From Notospermus geniculatus (lineage: Eukaryota > Nemertea > Pilidiophora > Heteronemertea > Lineidae): a DNA stretch of 64,000 bases. Shown here piece by piece: positions 46,560 to 58,500 of the stretch. The notes beneath the pieces are model-generated. The model searched no databases. It saw only the letters and a program-made list of their open reading frames with translations, and was not told the origin of the DNA. Made by a program: the position numbers and the translations under genes. Positions within the stretch are counted from its first letter, which is position 1. Each line of letters begins with the position of its first letter. The stretch is from assembly GCA_002633025.1 (NCBI GenBank), contig NMRB01000588.1:237356-301355 (forward strand). Direction: 5' to 3'.

Positions 46560-49500
46560 ATGGCTGCGCTCGAAATATTCGATCAATTTGTGGTAATATT
46601 TTTGCTTTTTTTGTCACCACTGTGCCAAGCTTTGTACGAAGATCAAATCGGAAAGTTTGATTGGTAAGTAAAGAATATGTTGGGAAATTTTCAATTTGCT
46701 GGAGCGTTTGTTTGCAGAGAAAGTGTCGTTTGAAGTTGGAATGTTGACTCGTCATCCTTCCCGAGCCGGCGAAGTACACTGCACGCCGCATACATGGGCC
46801 TACTACATCACGTACAACAATCAACTGTACATTAAACATGTTAAATAGGCTTACAGCTCCATATACACAGGCCTACATACATCTGGGGCTTCACAGTGGT
46901 GGAGGGGGGATTTATGCACCAAATTCATAGATAGCTTAGACTTAGCTAGGCCTACATGCCTATATAACTAAGGCTAGTCTCAGTAACTGGGACTCTGTAT
47001 GCTCCGCTTTTGCTTTTACAAACTGACTTTTACATAGCGCGCATACAGAGTCTCAGATTGCCCAATACATTCCCTGTGGAGCAACTCCACCCCGAATTCC
47101 GGGCGGGCACTGTTAATTCACAATACCAGGACGAAAATCCACAATATTGTATTCCTGTGTTGTTGAGCTACCGTCGATACACCATATCCGAGTGAATTCA
47201 GTAAAATTCCATCCTTATTTACTTCCCAATTCGACTTTGAAATCCACTCCTCGAAACTAAATGCACAGGCCGCCACACGCCATGATGAGAGTCTCGCGCA
47301 ATGCAGTTGCGCAGTCATGGCAGTTGACGTTAGTCTCGTTCTCATTCGGTGTCAGCGACTACGCCCAGTCACGTGACCTCGGGTCTTGTGACAGCTACAT
47401 GTTCGCGACTTGTTTACATGAATTGGTGACATTTCGACGGAGTTTTGTATCAAAGTTTTTTCCTAATTTGTGCCAATTTTTCAGTCTTTGGGAATACCAC
47501 TATGAAACATGAGGATAAATGAAAGGATTCACGACGGTTAATCGTTAGTAAATTGGTCAGGTTTGGGAGTAATTGGTGATTTTTGTTCAGTACATGCCAA
47601 TACACTATGCACCACAGGCAGCATATGGGTAAACCATAACGTACCAGGCAATAGCCGTCAATGTCATATCGTAAAAGAAGCTATGCCTGGTCGATATGGT
47701 TACCATAACTAAACTAAGGCCATTTAAAATTAATCTTTAGTTTTTCATCACCGCCCGTCCCGATTTTTAGGCCCGCCCAATTTTTTTTATATTTTATATT
47801 CTCAAAAAGTGGGGTCGTGTGATTAGGTCCTGGTCGTATGATTAGGCCAATTAGCTAGGCCTAGTTAGGAATGAATTAAGTGTATTCAGAATTTATTAAT
47901 ATTGAATTAATTTAATTCATATACATGTATTGGACTTGGATGATCATGTGATTCCACAGCTGCCTTAGTATATCATTAGCTTGCATAATTAAAGAGTCAG
48001 GAACCACTGTCATATTGTGAATGTGATAATGATGATAGGCCTGCTGATGCACCAGCCCACCTCCCACGTGATGGAGGAATAAAGACTTGGCATGATGAAA
48101 GAATTGCAGTTCATTCATAGTAGATGAGTTAAATAAATTCTGCATGCACTTGGACTGACACAGTACGGTACTTTTGCCAAGGCTAAGACCTACATTGTAA
48201 GACAATCTGTTTGTACAGCACTGTCATATTTATCTTATTCTTCAGACTTATGATAGACTAAGATCAAGCCTCTTCTTGTTTTTAACAGGAGGCATCAATA
48301 TGTTGGGCAAGCTGAGTTTGTTCACTTTGACCAGTCAAGTCAAAGTGGTCGCCACATCATGGTTGGGACAAAGAAGAATATCGTAGCATCACTCAGTGCA
48401 AGGAATGGCCACATCCGTAAGTCCGCAAGCATCGTCAATACTTCACAACTCAAAAGTCAGGTTTGGGAGGGGGCAGTCTTTGCAAATGATGCACAGAAAT
48501 TCCATCTGACCGTGTATAAGACTTAGAGAAGACTGTATCAAGTCTACTACATGTAGTTTGAAGGTACATGTACATGTAATTGTAATCAGTGTCAGTGGTA
48601 AATGTATTCTGATCATTTATCCTCCTGTCATGATTTCAGTTTGGAGGCAAATTAAGGAATCTGGGGAAGCTGGTAAAATAGATGATATGATTCAAACTGC
48701 TCATTGTAAGTATCCAGACTGTTGCTCATCAAGATCAAGGCTCAAAATAACTTCTTTTACAGTCCTCCCTCGCTATTACGCACCTCGATTTAACGAACTC
48801 CCGGATATTACGAACCGAATGGCTGGCTCCCAAAATTTCACGGCATGTGTGTATTTAGGCCTGTTTGGTCAGTTGTGAGACCCAATTCCTCACCATGATC
48901 AGTTACGTTGTGTACAATACAAACCAAATTATCCAAGCTTGGGTTTCATAAGTGTACAATCAGTCAAATACGCAGTAATTATGCTCTAAACATGACAAAG
49001 AATCTTTGTTTGTCAGGCAGCCAATTCAGTGTGGTCATCATGCCCCCACGGACGAATCCTCGCTATTACGAACTCCTCGTTATTACGAACTTACCCCTTG
49101 GACCCCGAGCGGTTCGTAATAGCGAGGGAGGACTGTACTTGTAAAACAGTATTACAAATCAACGGTTCCACTTGATTAGCAATTTTCGTAGGCCTACTTT
49201 GTGTAGCAATTTTTTTGTCCATAGCGGAAGCCATCTTGCATGATTGTTGATGTCAACCTCGCACACAACATTCCTCAACGGCTGCTGGTCTGGTCGGCTG
49301 TCTACTTAAAAATGATGTACCGCAATTTTGCAAACATACCTCCTTGGCCATATCGCACTTTTTGATGTTTCTGTCGCAAATTGCGATGCGAAACCGCTTA
49401 TTTTGAGCCTTGAAGATTGCATTCCATGCCCACACTTAGCTTCCTGATATAATGGTCAAGTTTGATGCAGGAAGATTCTGCCAACTCGCTGGTCAGTTTC

Positions 49501-52500
49501 TATTGTTAGATCAGTTGCTTTTGTCTTCCTCTCTTCAGCGGTTGTGAGTCTGAGTGGCGGTGGTTCTCGTGTACGGAACTGGTACTCACAGACTGGTCAT
49601 CTCTTGTGGGAGACAGCATTCAACACACTGACCAACAAAACGTAAGTTATTCAACTTTTCAACCAAGTCAGATTAGACACACAGGCCCGGTTGCACCAGT
49701 CATATACCGGTCCTTAAGGTCGACTTTGTGCTCAAGCTGCCCTCAAAGTCATTCTCAACCTCAAATTGTAATGGCAAATCATATTACTTAGTTGAGGTCA
49801 ACCTCAAACTTAACTTTGAGCATTGCTGGTGCAACCGGGCCACAAACTGCTGATGCAAACTCCAGTGAAGGAAAATGAGAAATATGGATGCTAGAGTCAA
49901 ATGAACATCCAAATTTTTCCAATGGTGTGGTGCCAGGGGGTCACCTCCTTGCAGATCCATTTGAACACAAATGTAAGGCATTCAGTGAGTCGCATGCATG
50001 AATTTCTTTTTCACTGATTTCAGGTCATCAATTGAGGTGTACTCCAGGAATCACAACGGAGGTAAGGACACACAGAAATGTGGCTATTCAGGGACGACCA
50101 TCCGAAGTACCCAACTCAGGCAACATTTCTCAAGAGGTTTACTATACAAAAATCACGACTTGTTTAAGGAGCTAATTACTCCCAGAGTTGACACGCTACC
50201 TCTCTTGAATTGTTGTTCAAAAGTTGTATCACTTTCAGATTCTCTCCTTGTACTCCATGAGAATCGACTGACCATGTTGAAGACGGAGGATGGGAAAGAG
50301 ATATGGAATGTTGACTTACCCAACAGGTCAGTACAGTGTCATTAACCATTTCACTGCCATGGCCGACTTTGTCGAAAATGAAAATGAGTACCGGGTAAAG
50401 AAGCTTGAATTATATATGAAAGTCTAAAAACTACTAGCTATGCTCAAAGTTAAGTTTGAGGTCGACCTCAGCTAACTACCGGTAATATGATTTGCCATTG
50501 GAAAGCTCTCAGTCTCATTTCTGATAAACTCCCTACGCAGTTGTGTACCGCACCCCCTTGGTTTACCCACTCTCCACAGCTGCTTCACTTCATGAAATTC
50601 GCGGCGTTTGGTCAGCAGATGGCGCTGAGCGAGTCGACCAATGAGAGCGCCGAGCAAACCGTAGCCAAGATGGCCAGAGACACTTTTTCATTGGCTGAGC
50701 GGATTATAGCCATGGTAGCACAAAAACATCCGTTGCCAACAGGCAGAAAAGTTCTGCAAGCAGCGTGCTGATAGGCTATAAAACTCGCACCATGCCCTGA
50801 CACCATCAGTTGACCAAACACGGCGACTTCCACGAAGTAAAGCAGTTGTGGAGAGCGAGTAAACTGAAGAGGGCATGACTCACAACTGCGTAGGGAGTTT
50901 ACATTTCTGATGTCATCAATATTTCTTTCAGCAATAAGATAGCGTACCTCTACCTGGATGTGAATGGTGAAGATATTGCAGTGGCTGGTGTATTACCTGG
51001 GAGCCAGGTTGCACTCCTGACATACACATCATCTGGGAAGATGGTGTCCCAGATGTCTGTACCTGCACGGTGGATATCCAGAGAGACGAGGTAAGTTACC
51101 TGGCAACCATAACAACACAAAGAAATCAACACGATATGGGTTGACACCTTATCTTTTCCATTCCTTGTTATAGTTTGCAATCCTGGCCACTGATTACAAA
51201 CCTTGGCTTCTCAGTGTTCTCCTATATCTTGAGCCCCCAACATTCTCAGCGAGTCTCACGACAGCTGACGTGCTTAAGGAGTACTGCTCTCAGAATAGTG
51301 ATGATTGACAATAATGTGTCATATCATAAAGGAATCAAACATAAAGGGTCAACTTACAAATTTAACATTTTATAAATGTGGACAGTAGCCTTTTAAACCT
51401 CAACAGATTTGCCTTCTGACTCTTCCATATGATAGGCGAGACCCTTCTGCATGTTTACCTCAAATTTTGTTGAATTCAGACTACATGTAGTTGATCTTAT
51501 GATACAAAAGGACTGAATTAATGAGAATCCCACGAATGATGAGAGCGCAGGGTCATCGGTGTACATTTGAATAGGCTCACGTACATTTGCATATGGAACA
51601 CTAATTGTGCTGAATATAGCTCTGTTATCCTCAGAAATGGAATTCAAGGCATCAAGTTGACAGATTCATGTACACCACTACCATAAAAAAAGTTGAACCC
51701 CCTGCCTATTATGTAAACCCAAAATTCAGGCAGTGAGAGACATCTGGTGGCAACGCATGAAGTGTATCCCTCAGTTATCTCATCGTTCGCAGTTAAACCT
51801 TTATGTTTGATTCCTTTATGGTCATATCCAATATCCACCTTACACTTCCAGTTGTCAGATGGTTGGTGCCAAGTTCTTCACCTGCGTGTCCTCCTCAACC
51901 ATATATTGTGTCAAGATATCCGGTACAAATATCTTCACGACGACAACATTCCAAGACTTAGGCCTCCCGGATGTTGATGGACCCGCACTGACGAGCCACC
52001 TCAAGGAGATGAACAGAGATGGCGGTTCGATGCTCGTATTGCAGTTGACGCCAATGCAGCATGCTGTGATTAGCTTACAAGCGGAAAAGGCTACAGTTGT
52101 TAGAGAACCATTTGAGGTAAGGAGACATACGCAGCAGAGTACAGATCCCAGAAGTGAAATAACTTCACTTCTGGGATCTCTAACGTCAGGTGATCGCGGT
52201 TCGCCACTTTCTGACGTCGCGTCACAGCCCGCACTGCAAACTGATAATTTTTTTCGCTGACCCCCTATCCGAACATAGCGACGCCAACTGCTCAGACTGT
52301 TCGACCACTTCAAAGAGGTAAGCTAACACTACACGCTCACCAACGTTCATCGAATTTCGTCGGTTATTTCTTGCACAGTTGACCGATTTTTATCAGCATG
52401 TCCACGTCAATGCAGTAGAACGGCAACCTACGACGAAACAGCCGAAAAACGGCACACATTTTCATGCCCCTGAAGACCGCGTTTCTGTTGGCACAATTCC

Positions 52501-55500
52501 AGACGGAAAGATGCTGCAGCCTCTGTGTTGGTTCAGGTCGCGATGACGTCATTCATTTTCATAAAATCCACGTGCACATTGTTTACGCTGGGCTTTAAAC
52601 TCATTGGCGAACCGCGGTACCCCCATCGACGCTTGTTTTTATCATGCAAAATAGGCGACGTCACAATGACGTCGTAGCGTCACGAGTGGCGACAGAGCTT
52701 TTCACGAAAGGCGCAGTGAGCGGGGACCAAGAGGGGAAGGTGTGTCAACTTACGACGGCAAATTCACACACTTGCTGTGAACGGATTTTGAAAAATAGTT
52801 GAAATAAGCATCAATACAAGCAGAGCTAACAATACGTATCGTTATTTACCCTAAAGAAAATGATACGCATACTTTAATCAACGATTTCCAACGAAATGGC
52901 GAACCGCGATACCCCCCTACGGAGCGCATCCGGCGCTTGCCGAAACAGTCGCCCCGGATAGTTTACAGCATCACGACGTTGTTGCAACAACAATGGGGTC
53001 AAAGTCACATGGGATAAACGAAGATACACAAGTCAAACATGCTGTGGTGTTTTTTTTNNNNNNNNNNNNNNNNNNNNNNNNNNNNNNNNNNNNNNNNNNN
53101 NNNNNNNNNNNNNNNNNNNNNNNNNNNNNNNNNNNNNNNNNNNNNNNNNNNNNNNNNNNNNNNNNNNNNNNNNNNNNNNNNNNNNNNNNNNNNNNNNNNN
53201 NNNNNNNNNNNNNNNNNNNNNNNNNNNNNNNNNNNNNNNNNNNNNNNNNNNNNNNNNNNNNNNNNNNNNNNNNNNNNNNNNNNNNNNNNNNNNNNNNNNN
53301 NNNNNNNNNNNNNNNNNNNNNNNNNNNNNNNNNNNNNNNCAAACTGTTTTCATTAGGCTACAGGAAGAGAGATGGCGCCACTGGTTACAGATATCTGATC
53401 GTGTCGGAGGATCATGCTATCACATTCATACAACAGTCAGGTGAGTGATATCTGCTGTCCTCTCTGTGGTCAGTGGGGGGGGGGGCTGAATTCAAAGGTC
53501 AGTGTTCATAAAATAGTAGAAGGATGTCAAGGAGCTTGGCTTATGTTCATGTTTTCCTTTGTTTTTTCAGGGAAGGCTGTCTGGAACCGTGAGGAAGCTC
53601 TGGCGTCCATTCACTCCGTGGAGATGGTTGACCTCCCGGTGTCTGAAAACGAGGCTAAGATGGAAGATGAGTTTGGGAAGAAGGAAGGTTTGTAGAGCGC
53701 TTGGTTCCAAGATGTGTGTATCGGTGAAAACGTCAGGTGTCCCTGGCCATGAGGGATTCTGACTTCTATTACGGGGTGTCCTGTTCATCTGATCTCAAAC
53801 ACATTTGTCTACAATCATTAAACACATCACATATATAGCATACATTAACTTATGATATCGATCACAATAACATCTACCGGTACTTTGGTGAATGACTTCT
53901 GTCTAATTTCTGTGTGATTGTAATGAGAATGCCCTCTTTCAGCAGATCAAGGAACTACAGGTAATACATTATGAAGTCTGGAAATGTTTTGTTTTACAAA
54001 ACGATACTAAATTGTTGTTTGTGTATAGCATGAATCAGTGTTCTCCATGTCCTCAGGGTGTATAATAAACTCATTGCAAGTAGGGGGCGACTCTGGCGAG
54101 CTGGTGATTTATGTCTGCAGTGACCCGTGACTGTTGTTTGTTGATAAGGAATGGATTTATTTATTGATTTATATGTGAATGTTTGATGTATATGTTACAA
54201 GTTATGTGTGCCATCTCTCTTTATTTACCCCTGCTCCTCAGCAAGTTTTAGAGTCCATTCTTGCAGTCGCCCTTAACTGGATGGACCGTTTTCTTCAACT
54301 TCTTGTCAGCAGTTGTCTATTAAGTTTATCATTCCAGCATGTCGTTTTTCTCCTTGTCATGCCTAATTGACACTAATTACATCCGTTTATTGCGTGATTG
54401 GCTTGACGCAACTCACCATTTTGTAATTCCCTCTAGCTCAATCCCCTACTAGTGACTTTTCTTTGGTACATGTACGTACTTCTTGACCAAGTTGATGTGT
54501 TCATTTGTAAGTCAAGTGTTTATTGTGCTCTGTATCTTGGTTTCTCTTCATTTTACAGCGAAAAAAATAACATATAAGGGTAAAGTTGTAGAAATGTTGA
54601 GAGCCATGTTTGGTCATTCACGAATTGTGCTGAGTCATGCTGCAACGCAGACCACAGACCTTTCTGGGAGCTATCTGTCTGCTGCACTCTGTATCAAGAA
54701 AAGAAAGAAAGAGCACAAAAATTGACACACAAAATGATGATAACAGGAAGTCAATTTCCGGAATCTTAGCAAATTTTCGACCCCAACCGGGGTCTTCTTC
54801 AGGCTGGCACTTTCAAGTAGCTGGTAGTTCGACTTGAAAGTGCCAGCCTGAAGAAGACCCCGGTTGGGATCGAAATTTTGCGAAGATTCTGGAAATTACT
54901 TCCTGTATCAAGAAAAGCAGGGTTATTGGGTGGCACTTGCATGTTAGTCGTATTGTTGTACAATGTATTATCGTACTGGCAGGATATTACTCAGGCCCTC
55001 ATCATCTACTAGGTTGAAAATACTTCACTTACAAAGCACCGGACTTCATGAACCTGACTTATTTCTGACTTTCCACTGGACTTCATGAACGTGACTTATT
55101 TCTGACTTTCCACAAGGTCCTACCTAGGATTCACTGTAGCATTGCTGCAGTGCTCAGGCTGACAGCTGACATGAGAGTTTCTGCCCTTCAAAAAGAAAGG
55201 TTTGATGGTGAAATCCATCAATCGGCCTCTTCTGAAATCAGGCTTCTGATTCATCCTCACTATTGTCTGATGTTGTCGTTTTATTTTTTGATTTCATACA
55301 ATCTTCATGTAAAAGGGCAATGGCTCTTTTCAAGAGTGCAGGTGTTTATTTCCTCCAACATTACAAATAACCCAAATATCACCCACACATAGTCAGTTTG
55401 TCCATGCAAGTGCTGTTATTGATAAAATGTGTATTTTGGGCCCCCTACACAGGTACATTAGGCCACGCTTATTTTATTTTTTGGATTACGGATTGTCATC

Positions 55501-58500
55501 ACCATTTAGGTAGGTAGGGAGGGAGAGGAAATAAAAAAGAGGCCTTACTTCGTCACTCGCCGCCATCACCGCTGGTTTAGTGACGTCGTCTCAATCTACA
55601 GTGCCATCCATGTCAAGCATTGTCATAAGTGGCGGGTAAACAGACTCGTTTGTGCAAGACTGTATCGATCGAAAAAAAGGAACATGACACGGGGAAAACT
55701 ACGACGATCTTGCACAATTTTGCTTGCCGCTTGGGAAAAAAGGAGATTTTGAAAAATATGCTTCGGTGGGAAAAAACACAGCTTAAAAATGGCAAGTCGG
55801 AATTTTTTTTTTTGTTTTCCCGAAAAGCACGTCAGCGAATCCGTAATCCAAAAGATATAAGGGAGGCCTTATTCAGGCTGCGGGGTATTTGTCCATGAAG
55901 ACCTTTCCATACTTCCAAATTTCTCTCCCGAGTCTGAGAGTGGGACCAAGTGGACTGACCATCTTGCCATCTTATTTCAGATGACATGTTCGTTATGTTA
56001 TTCAAGAGAATTTCAACTCAACTCTCTCAGCTAAAGGTAGGCAACTCAATGAGATACCTGCGCGACAAACTTTGCTACGTGGTGGCTCTGCGACCGATCG
56101 ACCCATCGCGGCGTCATTGACGTCATTTAAACTGTTGACATTGCGTCATGAAAAAGTGACCTGTACATTTTTCTACAGGAATAATGAGACGAAAACGTGG
56201 CTTTTATTTCCTCATTTCAAGGAAAAAAGCAAGGAGATTAAAGAAATTTTCATCTGCTACAGGATGATCTAAGGTTTATTGTCAGGCAACCAACACAAAC
56301 GGGTTATTTTCACGCCACATCGATAGCAGCGCCACGTCGTGACGTTAGTTCCGCTGGTTCCTCAATGCAATGGGTTTGGCTGCAGTCGTGTAATCTATGA
56401 CAGTCGTATCCCCAAATCATGTCCTATATGTATGAGTTAGCCCAGTCAGCACAGTTCATTTGTAACCCCAATGCAGTTAAACAGTGGAACCCCTTAGTGG
56501 ACACTTCTGCCAGGACACCTTTCTATGATTGCCGTCCTTATTTCAGGGTTTCATCATGCAGCTACAGGATCGGTTCCTGAAGAACCAGAAGGAGGTGAGG
56601 GACGTCGTGGAGGCGGAGGAGGATTACCCAATGGAGAATGTTGAACTGACCAGGGACACATTCAACCTACGAAAGATGATCATCCTAGCATCAGCTGCAG
56701 GAAAGGTAAACAAGAATCCTGCCAGGAATCGAATCCGTGGTCTGTCAATCTAGAGTCTGATGCTCATTCACTGCACCCCACGCATTCCTTAGACTTGAAA
56801 CGGGAGGGGAGTGGCGTGGTCTAGTGGTTAGCCAGACACACTCCTGATCAGAGGGTCCCGGGTTCGATTCCCAGTCCTGACCAAGAAAAAAATGCTCGCT
56901 TGTGACCTTGAGCAAGTCACTTTGCCTCACTTGCTTCACCCCACCCAGGTGTAAAAGGGGTACCTGGCTGGCAGTGATGGTCTACGCTGAAATCGGCTGC
57001 CGGGACTGTAATACTCCCCGGGGAGTGGAGATATGAAATTGGAATGAACAGGCCTAGAGCTGGGGTAAATAATTGTGAAGTGCCTTGACACTTAAATGTA
57101 AAAGGCACTATAAGCCCACACATTGTTATTATTATTATGAGACCGGATCTAACATTGCATCCTCCAGGTATATGGTGTCTACAGTAACACTGGTCACATC
57201 GTCTGGAAACAGTTCCTACCACAGATGGTGCCATTCCCAAGGTGCAAGAAGCTCGTGCTACCTATGTTCATACAGAGAACGACGGCCCACTTTCCTCATG
57301 CACCTCAGGCTGCTGTGCTGGGGAAACACGCGGTAAGACAATACGAATGTAATACAGGAGGAAACCAGAGCCCCCTGGTGGTAACTGACCTTGTCGGCAT
57401 TTGCTTCTCTGTCATGATCAGGTCACGTGCCTGGAATTGACCAATCAGCGTGGGGTTACATGGTAAAGTAGATCTTTAAAAACCAGGTTTTCTCTGTTTA
57501 TCATAGTTAATAAATATCGGGTAAAAGGCACTTGAATATTCTGTTTGACACAGAAATAATTGAGAGAAAAATAATTTTTAACTTTTGAGAAAGTTTGATA
57601 GTGACTATATCATAAGCCTGTCTTCCAGTGGTGTTAAATGTATTACTCCGCCGATTTGGAGTGGCTGCATTGAAATATCGTGCGAAATTACCCCTCATAT
57701 TTTTAGTACCCCAAACCCTGAAATTATCATGGTCAACCCACAACGAAAACTTTATGGTTTGAAGCAATAGGTTAGGGTTACATGTATGTTGTGTCCAAAC
57801 CGTTCCTTCCAACGAAGGTCTGGGACCAATCTATGAGCACAGGCATCTCGCCATTTCTGATGGTAAATGCATTGGCCACAGGTGCGTGACCATCAAGAAT
57901 CGAACCCACAACCTTGGGTACGACAAGTGTGTGCTCTTCACCGTTCTACACTTCAACTGACAAAGCACAGTCGGAAGTAGACTTTGTTTGAAGATTAGGG
58001 CAAGATAACATATAAATTCTCGAATGTTTGGTTCCAGGTGACCGGAAATGGTTACTTCTTCGTGTTCAACCCCATCACCGGGGACGAGGTTGAGCCAAAT
58101 CATGACCTTGGCTTCAAGGTCAAACAGGTCATGATGAATGCTCAAGTGGATGAGAAATTCCTCAAGGGTGTCTTGTTCTTAGACGATCAGCTCAAGGTGA
58201 GATTTCTGCCGTTACATTCTAGGAGTTATTTCTAGTAGAAGCAGCCCAACCACTCGCATCATACTGCCTTCTCCCTCAGAGGTTTACGGTACTTCTATCT
58301 CTAATACCTCAAGTTGAAATGCCTCATATAACAGATTTTCACCGAGAATCTACTACTCTCTCCATCAATACAGGTTCACGTCTATCCAAAATCCCAGGAA
58401 CCACAGGTCCTCAAAGTTGCCAACAGCTATTATATGTTCACGTCAGAAGCTGAACAGGCTACACTCACTGGTTATGGAATGACAGTCAAAGACAAGGTAT

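Noticed and set aside
49684-49842. Assignment of the GGCCCGGTTGCACC foldback to PIF/Harbinger
   Set aside because: The ACA flank is only three bases and could be chance; no second boundary to confirm.
51173-51375. Possible EMC1 exon after TTGTTATAG
   Set aside because: Phase would fit, but the protein ([11 protein letters not shown]...) does not match the family, runs into a foldback element, and the exon at 51852 joins the previous exon directly with a good match.
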